Program-made: the position numbers and the translations under genes
Part shown: one piece after another, positions 29,362 through 39,597 of the stretch
Layout: each line of letters begins with the position of its first letter
How positions within the stretch are numbered: the stretch's first letter is position 1
The notes under the pieces: model-generated
The model's input: only the letters and a program-made list of their open reading frames with translations
What the model was told of the DNA's origin: nothing
Databases searched by the model: none
Assembly (NCBI GenBank): GCA_000333855.2
Contig: CM007344.1
Coordinates: forward strand, 160,331 to 224,330
Reading direction: 5' to 3'
Length of the DNA stretch: 64,000 nt
DNA from: Endotrypanum monterogeii
Lineage: Eukaryota > Euglenozoa > Kinetoplastea > Trypanosomatida > Trypanosomatidae

Positions 29362-32300
29362 ATGTTCAACAGTGCAAGCATCGCATCAGATGCTGCCTCT
29401 CCGTGGCATCATCATGTAGCGAATCAGGAGGAGGACCTGGTGCGTGAACTCATCCACACAAATAACGTGGATGCCGTTTTGGCACGCATGGAGAAAAAAC
29501 ACCTCCAGAACTTGACCCCTATCGTTCAAAAAATGGCCTCCTACGACGCGGTTGTGTCGACGCCGCATCATCGCCCCTCTGCTCCTGCTGCGCTTACCTC
29601 ACCTCGTATGGGCACACCGCCGCCGCCGCCGCCCCCCGAGCCGCGCACCTTTGACGACGCGTCCGGGGTCAATGGGGTCCTGGGGGCACAGCCTTCCTCT
29701 TACCTCTCGCGAATGTATCCACCGACTTCACCGGCCCCTACCGCGTTTTCATATTCAAGGGAAAATGGTGACGCCTCCACACAGCCATCACCAAAAGCGT
29801 GTCAGCTGCCACCGCCACCATCGCCCTCCTTAGAGGATTTCGCGTACACCTCGCTCGATGCGCATTGGCGACTCCCTGGGGAATCCGCCGCTGGCCTGTC
29901 ATCCCTGAACGATGCAGAAAAAGAGCACCAACATCAAACGACGATGGATACATGGTTATGGCCCGGAACAGGCCTTAGTGCGAACCAAGCCACTGCCTCG
30001 CAGCAACTGCACCTCGACCATGCTCTTGATCTGAAAACGAATGTCAGCGGCAGGTTGAGGCCTCCGATTCCGAGCGCCGACCGCTACCGCGATAACGCTG
30101 ACGTGCAGCAGCCACGCATGACGACGAAGGGGACTTCCTCATTACCACCCCGCCTCACTGCACCCCTCCTCGCCACAACTACGAGTGACCTGGGCGATCT
30201 TGAGAACCCGGCACAGTCCCGTATAGCTCGACAGCTGCAGCTGCTGCGCAACTACCGTGAACTCGCTGAGCTGTGCTCCAGCACCCAAAGCCCAAGTGTG
30301 GACCTCTTCCGCGCCTTGCCGTCAGAGAGTCTCGCACGTATGCAGGCCGAGCAGCTCAAGGAACTAACGCAGCGGGAGCATACACCCATTACCGTGCATA
30401 ACAACTACTACTTTGGGAACGACAGCAACGAACGTGGTGACAGCGTTCGCCATGTGCCGGTAGCTGCCGCCATCGACAGTGATATCCACGATGTGATAGG
30501 CTACCGCCCCCACGGGACCGCCCTATCGCAGTCCCGGAAACCGCTGGTGCTCACTTTGCCACGCGCCGTTCCCCTTCAATCCCCGCAGCTATCTTCAGGG
30601 ACTGATTCTCCTCCGGTAACACCGCCGCTCTCGCAGCGCAGCGGCAACCTCGCCCCGCCCTCCCCAAGTCGCTCGCAACGGGGTCGCAGCCACGGTAGTC
30701 GACTGTTCGATGTCTACTGCACACCGACAGCCACTACTGAGGAGGCCGGCTCAAGCTACGTCGACGATGACGACGAGGACTACGCCGGTGACTTCATGGA
30801 CGACAGCGATGGAGAGGGTGACGCGTACGAAGATAACGCAGGTCACAGACGCCCACCACCGCGCATTATAGAGCGGGAACAGCACCGACGCTTTCAGAAC
30901 CCAAGCACCGCCGTCGATGGGTTTCCGTTCGCGGCGCAAGGGGTGGAAGAGCGGACCCTGCAGCACCCAACCCCCTCACAGCTCCAGTGTCCACGCCAAC
31001 GCCAAAACAGCTATCCAGGTGATCGCGCCAGCAATCACTCCTTCATGTTAAACGAACACCTACGCGACGCAAGCAGCGGCATCCCGCCAGGTCTACCCAG
31101 CGGCCCCACCAGGCCCGAGAATGCCAGCTCGCACAACGGCGTGCATGGCGCCCCCGTCAGCGATGGAGGAAAACGCAGCCCATCCAGCGTCATTAATATT
31201 CTTTCTGGGGAGCCGGAGCTACGCGCCAACGCACAGCGGCAAGGTTTCGGTGGTAGAGGTACCCATGAAGAGCGCGGCCCCTCGCCATCGCCGAAGGAGC
31301 GGCGCATGTCAGCTGCCATCAGCAATGCTTCACCTCACACCACTGCCGCGTCGCCGCGTCCCAATCATCCAAAGCGCAGTTTATCGGCCAACTCGAGCTC
31401 AATGGTGCTTAATGGCACCAGCGCGCCGACGGACCTGGGAGTTTCTCAGGACTCCCCCCCACCCAACAGCTCACATCAAGTCAGGCGAGAACGCAGGGGT
31501 AGCGCCCAAAGTGATCGCGGGCGCAACGAGCGCGGTGCTGACTGGAACAGAGACGGCAACAGCGTCGACCACAACGTAGACAAGGCGCGCAGTGGAAGCC
31601 GCGGCCTTCACAGCGACAGTAGTGAGGTGGACACCCCTGGCAATCCGCAGCTGCAGACACGCGACCCCCTCTCTTTGGCGAAGCACCAGCGACATATTCG
31701 TCGCCGCCACAAGGAGCCGCACCCTTTCCCTGCTGGTCGTGAGCACAGCAACAGCAGCCCTGGGCATAACTACGATAGCAGGCGTAGCGACCTTCATCCG
31801 TCACATGGTCAGGCGCCATTGAGTCCCACGCACAGGTCTGCCGACCGGCGTGCAAATGCCACGTCACGTCCCAGAAAATTCGGCAACATCAAGGACGATG
31901 AAATGTTTGACGTGCGATCTGCCGCCTCCTACTCATGCAGCTACACCACCAGTTCCGACATCAGCGACTACATGCCTGGAAGCTACTACAGCCCCATCCG
32001 GCAGCTCGACCAACGCGATCCCCGTAGCAGTGCCCGTGGCCACAGGAGCAACGCGGGCAAGCTTTCCGGTGAATCTCAGCAACTGTGGCGACTGAGCCCG
32101 CAAGCAATTCGCAGTTCTGCTACTGTGCAGGGCGGCCATCGACATGGCGCCACCACGCCAGGTGCAGGCGACAGAGGTCCTCGAAGTCTTAGCGCCCGTA
32201 GCCAAAGACCCGTAGTCGCGGGGGGTTGTGGTGGCTTCTCTCCGCAAGGCGTAGTGTATCAAGCGCGGGACCAGCAGCAGCGACGAGCACGCTTGTTAGC

Positions 32301-33516
32301 AGGTAGGAGCACCCAGTCACAAGACCCGAGCATATCCATGGCCGGTGTCTCTGCCAGGCAGAGGGGTGGCGTCATTCGCCTTCCGGACGGCCGTGTCACA
32401 TCACCCGAAAGTAAGCTCTACCAAAACAGGATCTTGGCTGGCGTCCCTGAGGGGCGTACAACAGCATCTAGGAGAGTGCAGCCACAGGCGACGACGAGAC
32501 CCAGCGCCAGCATGGTCTCGTCGTGCCACACCTACACCGGACGCATCAGCGGCGGGTTCACTCAAAACTCTCCCCCCCATGCTGTCGGTAGTCGCGCTTC
32601 CTCACCGTCAGCGGTGCAGAGTGTTTCCACGACAGGTCGCAGAGGCAACGGTGATGAAGGGAATAGCGTGCACATACAACAGGGACTGCTCTACGGCTCT
32701 CTCCTCCCGAAAGCGCGTCCCGAGACAGCGCTGGTAGTGAAGGAAGAGCACGGTCGTACCCGCAGCGTGGACCCGCACGCCACCCCGAATCACGCTCCAC
32801 TGCTCGGGCGCGGTAGTGTATGCCCTGTGCAACCTTTCTCCGTCAGCAGCACCAAGCCTTTGCACCTCCACAGTGACGATGCTACACAAGCGGACGTGTT
32901 TCCTATCGTACGTGGTGCTGCTCATGGCAGCACTACGGCAGGCGTGCAGCCACTAGAATGGAAATCCAGCGGATCCGGCTGCGTGGTCGGTCGCAGCGGA
33001 CACGTCCCCGTCTCGCCGCGCGGCAAGACATCGACCCAGCATGCTTTGCCCGGCCCGCACAATGAAGGTCACCATGAGCGAGGGGAGGCTACCGTTGAAA
33101 AGAACTCGCGCGCAGCTTCGATACCGCACCAGCCCGCTGTGGCGACAGCATTGACCACTAATGCTGCACGTGTTCCACATAGAGAGCAGCGTTATCATCC
33201 ACCGCACACGACAGACGCCGGTCAGCGCATCTCCATCTCTCCCCCATTCAGTGCCCGCTCGCGATATGGCGGGGCCTCAGCACCAGTGGCGATCTCCAGC
33301 AAACTCACGCAGTCGCGTAGGGGTACTCCCGGTGCTAGCGCCAACGCGCAACAGCGGTATACGCCCTCGCCGCAGGCTTTCAATTCGGCGATGGGCAATC
33401 TCCCGCAGGCCCTTGTACCGCACCCGAGCAACCCGTACAGCTCGAGCAAGGCGACTGCAGCCACTAGAAACGCTAATGCACAACGATTTGGCATCGCACC
33501 ACTGCGTCAAGAATAA
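29362..33516 (+). CDS. Very large, mostly disordered basic protein of unknown function
   Basis: The product has 1384 residues. Only the first 60 residues (EEDLVRELIHTNNVDAVLARMEKKHLQNLTPIVQKMASY) and a patch near residues 285-355 (ARQLQLLRNYRELAELC to ITVHNNYYFGND) look ordered and helical. A proline run (PPPPPPPEP) lies near residue 86, and a strongly acidic stretch (DDDDEDYAGDFMDDSDGEGD) near 470-490. The remaining ~900 residues are rich in Ser, Arg, Gly, His and Pro, with many RR/RS pairs. Such proteins in trypanosomatids are often cytoskeletal or RNA-associated, but nothing here decides it. The uninterrupted frame of more than 4 kb makes a real gene nearly certain. Confidence 0.8.
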   Translation: MFNSASIASDAASPWHHHVANQEEDLVRELIHTNNVDAVLARMEKKHLQNLTPIVQKMASYDAVVSTPHHRPSAPAALTSPRMGTPPPPPPPEPRTFDDASGVNGVLGAQPSSYLSRMYPPTSPAPTAFSYSRENGDASTQPSPKACQLPPPPSPSLEDFAYTSLDAHWRLPGESAAGLSSLNDAEKEHQHQTTMDTWLWPGTGLSANQATASQQLHLDHALDLKTNVSGRLRPPIPSADRYRDNADVQQPRMTTKGTSSLPPRLTAPLLATTTSDLGDLENPAQSRIARQLQLLRNYRELAELCSSTQSPSVDLFRALPSESLARMQAEQLKELTQREHTPITVHNNYYFGNDSNERGDSVRHVPVAAAIDSDIHDVIGYRPHGTALSQSRKPLVLTLPRAVPLQSPQLSSGTDSPPVTPPLSQRSGNLAPPSPSRSQRGRSHGSRLFDVYCTPTATTEEAGSSYVDDDDEDYAGDFMDDSDGEGDAYEDNAGHRRPPPRIIEREQHRRFQNPSTAVDGFPFAAQGVEERTLQHPTPSQLQCPRQRQNSYPGDRASNHSFMLNEHLRDASSGIPPGLPSGPTRPENASSHNGVHGAPVSDGGKRSPSSVINILSGEPELRANAQRQGFGGRGTHEERGPSPSPKERRMSAAISNASPHTTAASPRPNHPKRSLSANSSSMVLNGTSAPTDLGVSQDSPPPNSSHQVRRERRGSAQSDRGRNERGADWNRDGNSVDHNVDKARSGSRGLHSDSSEVDTPGNPQLQTRDPLSLAKHQRHIRRRHKEPHPFPAGREHSNSSPGHNYDSRRSDLHPSHGQAPLSPTHRSADRRANATSRPRKFGNIKDDEMFDVRSAASYSCSYTTSSDISDYMPGSYYSPIRQLDQRDPRSSARGHRSNAGKLSGESQQLWRLSPQAIRSSATVQGGHRHGATTPGAGDRGPRSLSARSQRPVVAGGCGGFSPQGVVYQARDQQQRRARLLAGRSTQSQDPSISMAGVSARQRGGVIRLPDGRVTSPESKLYQNRILAGVPEGRTTASRRVQPQATTRPSASMVSSCHTYTGRISGGFTQNSPPHAVGSRASSPSAVQSVSTTGRRGNGDEGNSVHIQQGLLYGSLLPKARPETALVVKEEHGRTRSVDPHATPNHAPLLGRGSVCPVQPFSVSSTKPLHLHSDDATQADVFPIVRGAAHGSTTAGVQPLEWKSSGSGCVVGRSGHVPVSPRGKTSTQHALPGPHNEGHHERGEATVEKNSRAASIPHQPAVATALTTNAARVPHREQRYHPPHTTDAGQRISISPPFSARSRYGGASAPVAISSKLTQSRRGTPGASANAQQRYTPSPQAFNSAMGNLPQALVPHPSNPYSSSKATAATRNANAQRFGIAPLRQE

Positions 33517-33630
33517 AATGTGTAGTGATGGTTGAAGGTGGGCATGGGCAACAATGGAATTTTTCTTCTTGATTTATACCTGGGCCTATGGGCTGATCAC
33601 CTGTTATTCTTCTTTTCTTTCCTACCCGGC

Positions 33631-33650
33631 GTGTGTGTGTGTGTGTGTGT
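33631..33650. repeat. (GT)10 microsatellite in the 3' flank
   Basis: Direct observation, 115 bases after the stop of the 1384-residue protein gene. Confidence 0.95.
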
Positions 33651-33885
33651 CAACCTCTTTTCCATTTAGATAAACTCCTATCGGTGCGTATGTTCCTCTT
33701 TTTTTTTTTTTCTGAGCTCCCCCGTTGCAGTTTTTTTAGGTACGATCACGCTCCATTCCTCCCCCCGCCCTCCTCAAGACAGCCCACTCCCCCTCACCGC
33801 ACCACCTCCTCCTGCAAATCTCGTGTTTGTTCTTCAGGCTCTCCAACGCGGTAATGCAATCGATTAACAGTCTCAAGTAGTGTCA

Positions 33886-33917
<32 letters not shown>

Positions 33918-34119
33918 CATGTTTCACTTCTCCCATGCACGCACCGTTCTCTGTCTCGTATTCATTCCTTGACGTGCACCACCGCCGTCTCCTCGCCACC
34001 CCTCTCACAACACAAACACACGAGAGAGAAAATTTGAGCCATCTGAGCTGCGACGACCAAGAGGTGGTTGTATATCGTGACCGTCTTTTCGCTGTTGTTC
34101 ACCGACACCTGGACCCCTG

Positions 34120-34139
34120 CACACACACACACACACACA
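34120..34139. repeat. (CA)10 microsatellite in the 5' leader
   Basis: Direct observation, 33 bases upstream of the RFC1 ATG. Confidence 0.95.
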
Positions 34140-34172
34140 GACGCACGCGTACACGCCATATTAAAGGGAATC

Positions 34173-36146
34173 ATGACAGCGACACTCTTGGCGGCGGCTA
34201 CGGCGGAGCACTCCGATCGGAATAGACATGAGCTGTGGGCCGACAAATATAAACCGCGTTGCATCGCTGAGATGTGCTACCCGGTTTGCGCAAACAAACT
34301 CAAGGTGTGGCTTGAAAACTTCACTCCAGTCGGTAGCCCTGGCGATGATCCGAAGAAGCCGCATGGCGTGCTTCTGTCTGGGTCTCCGGGCGTTGGCAAG
34401 ACGACGGCGGTGTACGTCGTTGCAAAAGAACTCGGCCGCACTGTGGTGGAATATAACGCCAGCGACTTCCGCAGCCGAAAATCGCTGAGGGAGAACGTGT
34501 CAGACCTCATTAACAACCGTGCCTTCTCCACTCATGCCACATCGTACACAAGTGTAATTCTCCTGATGGATGAGGTGGACGGCTGTGATATCGGTGGAGT
34601 CGGAGAGGTCATAGAAATGCTCAAGTCTACTCGCATCCCAATACTGTGCACGTGCAATGATCGGTGGCATCCCAAGTTGCGCTCGCTTCTCAACTACGTC
34701 GAGGATCTGCGCTTCAGTCACCCGCCGTGTAACATCGTAGCCAATTACCTGTGTGATCGTATTCTGGCACGCGAGGGTATTTCCCTCTCGAAACCGCTAC
34801 TGCAAGATATTATCAAGAGCTCGGGCAGCGACATCCGCAGTATGCTCAACAACTTGCAGATGTGGTGCCTAGGCCGTATATCACTGGAGCAGCGGCAGCT
34901 AGCCGAGTGCGCCGCGCAGTCGACAAAGGACAGCGATGCGGGCCTCTTCGATGCCGCCGAGTACTTTCTGCTGCAGGGCACATCGCGTGGTGAGCGGCAC
35001 TCCATCGCGGAGATGGAAACCTGCTACTACAACGCCGACCTCATCGACATGTTTGTGCAGGAGAACTACCTACACTACAATCCGCAGCCAGTCGATGGAC
35101 GAGATTGGATGGTTGCCGTCTCGCAGGCCGCCACGTCGATCTCACGTGCGGACGCGGCTCAGCGCATCATGTATTATGAGCAAAACTGGTCTGTGTCTCG
35201 CTTTCACACGCTCTCCTCGAGCATCGCCCCGTGTCTGTATACACGCGGCAAGTATGAATCCTTCGCGACCGGCCAGCAGAAATTCTTTGACATGCAGCGG
35301 CCTGTGAAATTCCCCACGTGGCTCGGACACAACTCCACTGCGAATAAAAACCGTCGTCTGCTTCGATGTGTGACAATGCAGGCGTCGCATCCGTCCAAAG
35401 GGGCTTCCGGTAATCAAGAGGATGTGGTGGCGGACTACATGCCGCAGGGCTGGGAGCGGCCGCTGACGTCACCGCTGGTCAGTAAGGAAAAGGATGGTAT
35501 TCCCGATGTAATCGCCTTCATGGACCAGTACAACCTCATGCGCGATGACTGGGACCTGGTACAGATGCTTCCGCACTACAAGCACATGCAATCACCGAGC
35601 TCCATGTCGCCGCCGGTGAACATCGCAACCGCCGTCAAGAGCGCCTTCACTCGCGAGTTCAACAAAACACACCGCTTTGACAGTTTCGCGAAGGCCGCGC
35701 TCAACCGCAGCGATGAGGAAACGCAGGACGATGTCGAGAAGGAGCAAAATAGTGGATCTGCGGGAAACAAGAAAAACGGAAAGGCGATCGCAGACGGTGT
35801 AACGGTGGTGCGCGTCACAGGAAGTAGCCCTGCAGCCACAAAAAAGAAAAGCAAAGCGACAACAGGTGCGGCTGCCGCGGCTGACAGTACGTCAGCCGCG
35901 GCAAAACGAAAGCCACGAGCCAAGAATAATACTCTGGCCGACGGCGCTGCAAAGCCTAGGCCGAAGAAGGCCCTGGCGACGACCTCAGCACGGGCCGCGG
36001 CTAAGAAATCTGCGACGAACACGTCGTCGAAGCGAAAGCGCGCCTGTGAAGAATCCTCCGATAGTGAGTCGGACACCAACGTACCGTCCTCTTCGTCTGT
36101 GCCGTCTTCAAACCCGAGCATCAGTGTTTTCTCTGATAGTGAATAA
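34173..36146 (+). CDS. RFC1: Replication factor C large subunit (RFC1), without BRCT domain
   Basis: The 657-residue product is the large subunit of the clamp loader that places PCNA on primed DNA in the nucleus. LWADKYKP near residue 20 is the opening RFC box. Walker A is GSPGVGKT at 70-77. Walker B is LLMDEVDG with D133; DEVD rather than DEAD is characteristic of RFC1. The CNDRWHPKLRSL block and the SGSDIRSMLNNLQ sensor 2 block follow. The RFC1-specific C-terminal domain is recognisable from KFPTWLGHNSTANKNRRL. The last ~120 residues are Lys/Ala-rich with several basic clusters (SKRKRACEE) and an acidic end, consistent with nuclear localisation or DNA contact. Human RFC1 has a BRCT domain ahead of the ATPase; none exists here, because the protein starts about 20 residues before the first RFC box. 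ATG 34173 is the first ATG in frame. Confidence 0.95.
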   Translation: MTATLLAAATAEHSDRNRHELWADKYKPRCIAEMCYPVCANKLKVWLENFTPVGSPGDDPKKPHGVLLSGSPGVGKTTAVYVVAKELGRTVVEYNASDFRSRKSLRENVSDLINNRAFSTHATSYTSVILLMDEVDGCDIGGVGEVIEMLKSTRIPILCTCNDRWHPKLRSLLNYVEDLRFSHPPCNIVANYLCDRILAREGISLSKPLLQDIIKSSGSDIRSMLNNLQMWCLGRISLEQRQLAECAAQSTKDSDAGLFDAAEYFLLQGTSRGERHSIAEMETCYYNADLIDMFVQENYLHYNPQPVDGRDWMVAVSQAATSISRADAAQRIMYYEQNWSVSRFHTLSSSIAPCLYTRGKYESFATGQQKFFDMQRPVKFPTWLGHNSTANKNRRLLRCVTMQASHPSKGASGNQEDVVADYMPQGWERPLTSPLVSKEKDGIPDVIAFMDQYNLMRDDWDLVQMLPHYKHMQSPSSMSPPVNIATAVKSAFTREFNKTHRFDSFAKAALNRSDEETQDDVEKEQNSGSAGNKKNGKAIADGVTVVRVTGSSPAATKKKSKATTGAAAAADSTSAAAKRKPRAKNNTLADGAAKPRPKKALATTSARAAAKKSATNTSSKRKRACEESSDSESDTNVPSSSSVPSSNPSISVFSDSE

Positions 36147-36849
36147 ATCGATGGAAGAGAAACAAAACTAGACAAGTTGGGCAGGTAGGCCATAGCGGTG
36201 GGACACACACACACATACATACATATATACACATAAGCATCGACACCCTCTCATGAAGAAGAGGGCTCTATCGCTTCTGAGATTGGACAAGTGTTAGGTC
36301 TTCCCCTTTTTTACCCTATCGCCGGTGTGCAGTTGTGTGTTGCTCACCTGCTAAAACTCTGTTCTCCCTCCCTCCTGGTCCCGTGAATGGTTGTCATAGG
36401 GCGGGAGGGGGGGGGCAAGGAGGATGTTGATGACTCCGTCTAGAGTCGATAAGGTGTTAGATGAGTGGGGTGCTGCAGAAAGCAAACAAAGGATACGAAG
36501 ATCGAGATCATATGCAACTGTGGACGTATGTGAATCTAGGTCTTCTCTGTATGTACAAGGAAAGACAGGAAGCGGCGCACTTGAGTGACCCCCCCCCCGG
36601 CCCTCTCCTCCGCACGCATCCTGTCGACCTTTCAGCCTCAATACGACAACTCATGACGGTCCTCAGTCTCTCTTATGCTTCCCATTTATCCTGTTTCTCT
36701 CCTTTGACCTGTGTATGTGTGAACCGATGTGTGAACGGACGGGTGGGCAGTGTTTTTCTTTTTTTTTTTGCGCTCGCTAAGTAACTGCACCACCCAATTG
36801 GATGCAAGTTGGGTGGCGCCAAGTCGTCGTCCTCCACCCCCCCCCTACC

Positions 36850-36869
36850 CACACACACACACACACACG
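36850..36869. repeat. (CA)10 microsatellite in the 5' leader
   Basis: Direct observation, 150 bases upstream of the ATG at 37020. Confidence 0.95.
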
Positions 36870-36870
36870 C

Positions 36871-36890
36871 ACTCTATCTTTCTCTTGCAG
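36871..36890 (+). promoter_or_regulatory. Candidate spliced-leader acceptor
   Basis: A pyrimidine tract ends in CTTGCAG (AG at 36889-36890), a near-consensus 3' splice site, 130 bases before the ATG at 37020. Confidence 0.5.
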
Positions 36891-37019
36891 AGAACAGTAC
36901 CAACATCAGCAGACTCGCACTACACACCGAAAGAAACAGGTCGATGTGAACAGCAGCTCTGCTCAAACTCACCATCAACCCCCCCCCTCCCCTTTCCCTC
37001 GACCCGCACGTCTCCGGTC

Positions 37020-38636
37020 ATGAGGCGGCGTCGAGGCGCGGTTGAAACCTACACAGTGGCGTCTCGGGGCCTCACGAAGGGTGGCACCGAGAAAACACGA
37101 GCGCACTACTTCCCGATCCATTCTCACCCGATGTTTCGCGCCGCACTTCAGAATGAAAATTCGGTTCAGAACGCGATTGTGGGGCAGTCGGAATTCGTCG
37201 ATCCCGAGGCGCTTGATGCTGCCCTCGAGAAGATGGTGACGGAGCTCATCGAGCAGCAGTTGAATCAACACCCCGGCAAAGGAGGCACACCTCTCGATCC
37301 TCCAAAGGACAATCTTGTCGTCACCGAGGGCCAGCTGCTCGCGGTCCTCGCCGAAGCCACAGGCGTCACACCACTACCCCAGAAGATAAGGAAACCATCG
37401 GCGAAGTATCAGCCCATGAAAGCAGCGACCGTCGCGAAAGTCGCCGTGGCTGATGCATCAATGACCTCGCCTTTACCGCTGCAACCACAGCACTTACGGC
37501 CTTCAGAATACAACACTACTACTCACTCGTTGTACTCCAACCATAATGCTGAACGCCGAATTCCTTCCCCACCGCGCACCGACGCTGCATCCACCACCGG
37601 TGCAGCGCCTCTCACGAGTAGTGACGGACCACCGGAACTCAACGTTTTATCGGTCAATGCCCTGCGGCACGCGGCTCTCAGAGGCGGAGAGCGCGACAGC
37701 GGCGGAACGGCGGTGCAACTGCCGGCATTACCCTCCTCGGCGGATTCGGCCACCGCGCGCCATCATCCAGTGAAAAAAATCAAGTTGAACAGTCCGTGGG
37801 TATCTTCGTCGAGACAGCAGCGGCCCACGCCGTCGCTGTACTCACTACTCCCATGCCTGGGAATTTCACCTGGTCTGACGACGAGTTCGGCTTCCGCAGC
37901 TGCTGATTCTTCTGCTCGGGGTGCACCACCGTCCCCACTATCGTTCCGGCACATGGACCGCCGCCCGGGTGTCAGCGTCGGTCCAGTCGCGCTGCAGGCC
38001 GTCGACGCGCAGCATCTGCATGAGGTTCCCGAGGCCGTCTTCGCCAGCATGGACATCCTTATGGACGGCAACAGTTGTTGCATGAGGCGGCGCCACCGCT
38101 TAAAAGTGACGAATACGAACAAGGAGCAATCACTTGCCTTGAAACCTAATCAGCTGCCCACATCCACATCTGACACGGCACGAAGCGCGTGCTTCGCGTT
38201 TGGATGTGGGCAGAAGGGTGAGTGTCTTAACCGCATGTTTATCGCTGCAGGGCAAAACACACTTCCTGCCCTACCGCCTCCACGCACCGCTAGGGAAGCG
38301 AAGGCCCGTCGCATTTTGGAGAAACGACGGCACAAACAGTGGCTGAATGACCAAGCGCGGCAACATCACATGCTCGACTCCTCTGCAACCAGTGGTAGGG
38401 AAACTGAAGAAGGTAATAGCACTGTGGTACTGCCAACCGAACCCCTCGGATGGCGCGAGAAAAGCCAAGCCGACCTCTCTCAACGTTATAGCACCTTTGC
38501 TGTACCTCAGACTGCCTCCACTCGACCGCCCAGCAGGCGATCTTCACCTCTCTTAACCCTCCGCGGCGTCACAAGCACCTGTGCGTATACCCAAGCCGTT
38601 GATTCAGTGAACCGTATCCCTGGCTTTCGTCTGTGA
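37020..38636 (+). CDS. Basic protein of unknown function (538 residues)
   Basis: I do not recognise the family. The start is MRRRRGAVETYTVASRGLTKGG, very basic. Residues about 38-90 (FRAALQNENSVQNAIVGQSEF through LDAALEKMVTELIEQQLNQH) form a likely helical, conserved-looking segment. A second ordered stretch near 300-345 has an F/C/M-rich motif (VPEAVFASMDILMDGNSCCMRRRHRL), and a third near 380-450 contains CFAFGCGQKGECLNRMF and a basic helix (REAKARRILEKRRHKQWLNDQ). The rest is Ser/Thr/Pro-rich. There are no membrane segments. ATG 37020 is the first ATG after a pyrimidine tract/AG; 90 upstream codons begin with a non-ATG codon and run through CA repeats. Confidence 0.7.
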   Translation: MRRRRGAVETYTVASRGLTKGGTEKTRAHYFPIHSHPMFRAALQNENSVQNAIVGQSEFVDPEALDAALEKMVTELIEQQLNQHPGKGGTPLDPPKDNLVVTEGQLLAVLAEATGVTPLPQKIRKPSAKYQPMKAATVAKVAVADASMTSPLPLQPQHLRPSEYNTTTHSLYSNHNAERRIPSPPRTDAASTTGAAPLTSSDGPPELNVLSVNALRHAALRGGERDSGGTAVQLPALPSSADSATARHHPVKKIKLNSPWVSSSRQQRPTPSLYSLLPCLGISPGLTTSSASAAADSSARGAPPSPLSFRHMDRRPGVSVGPVALQAVDAQHLHEVPEAVFASMDILMDGNSCCMRRRHRLKVTNTNKEQSLALKPNQLPTSTSDTARSACFAFGCGQKGECLNRMFIAAGQNTLPALPPPRTAREAKARRILEKRRHKQWLNDQARQHHMLDSSATSGRETEEGNSTVVLPTEPLGWREKSQADLSQRYSTFAVPQTASTRPPSRRSSPLLTLRGVTSTCAYTQAVDSVNRIPGFRL

Positions 38637-38870
38637 TAAATTCAAGACACAGAAGGCGCGGAGCTCGGCGCGTTTGGATCGACAGGGATCGTCGTGCCAT
38701 AAGATGACGTGATGCCCATCCGCCGGGGAGCGTGCAGAGAAAGGTAGACCACCTCCACCACGATCACCCTTTCCCTTCCCCCTGTATTTTTCCTGTTTGC
38801 AGCACACATGGAAAAGGTAAATATTTCAATTCTCCTGTGCAAGGACAACGACTGCTACGTGTGTATTTGA

Positions 38871-38894
38871 TATATATATATATATATATATATA
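38871..38894. repeat. (TA)12 microsatellite
   Basis: Direct observation in the 3' flank of the 538-residue protein gene. Confidence 0.9.
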
Positions 38895-38940
38895 CTTGTT
38901 TTTTATTATGTATATGTGTTGCATTTGATAGTTTTTTTTT

Positions 38941-38964
38941 GTTGTTGTTGTTGTTGTTGTTGTT
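38941..38964 (+). repeat. (GTT)8 microsatellite preceded by a T-run
   Basis: Eight GTT units follow nine T, in the 3' flank of the 538-residue protein gene. The same arrangement with the same unit number occurs at 46369-46392. Confidence 0.95.
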
Positions 38965-39597
38965 TTTAGATGTACAATACGGGGCATTCGCATCAGAAAT
39001 ATACGCCGACCCTCGCTCGTTTATATATGCGGGAGAGGTCGAATGTGTAAACATAACATTGGCAAAAAAGGAGAAATCGCAGACACAATCAACTTGCAAA
39101 CAAACGCCAGGTGAGAGAAAGAGAGAGAAGGTGTACATTAAAAAAAAAAAAAAAGTGGTGGCGGTGTGGTGACATCCGTGTTGATACATGCGCAGTGCAC
39201 GCACTGGATTCTATCAGGCAGTAATGAGAACAATGGTGAGCTTGCCCTCGTGTCTTCCAGCGCCTGCGAGGGCAGTGAAGGTTAGTGTGGAGAGTAGAGG
39301 GATGGAAATCCGATACACAAGCGGCAACTGGAGAGGGAATAAAGAATGGTAGGGGGCACATCCATGTGCAGAATGAGTTGTTGAGTACGCGTGTGTATCC
39401 CATCATGTCTTTAGGTGTTCGTTGTCCCCGTATATATTCCGTTTCATTCCTTGTTGTTGAACTGCCCTGTTTCAGTGAGGGAAGCATCAACTCGCTGGGC
39501 TTATCTTCACCGGGACCCATCACCATCATACACGCACACACACACACAGACTTGCACAGAAACACATAGACACATAGACATACACCAACGTGGAACC

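Larger units (their letters stand above)
33517..34172 (+). other. Intergenic region
   Basis: No gene. It holds (GT)10 at 33631-33650, a T-run at 33698-33712 with downstream AG sites, compound (CA)n(TA)n at about 33888-33917 and (CA)10 at 34120-34139. The RFC1 frame is open from 34068 through a TTG codon only. Confidence 0.55.
36147..37019 (+). other. Intergenic region
   Basis: No gene. It holds a G-run near 36404, T-rich tracts at 36752-36770, (CA)10 at 36850-36869 and a strong acceptor-like TTTCTCTTGCAG ending at 36890. Confidence 0.55.
38637..39597 (+). other. Intergenic region
   Basis: No gene. It contains TA repeats at 38871-38894, (GTT)8 at 38941-38964, an oligo-A run at 39140-39153 and a short CA tract at 39535-39548 just before the MND1 ATG. 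Confidence 0.55.
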
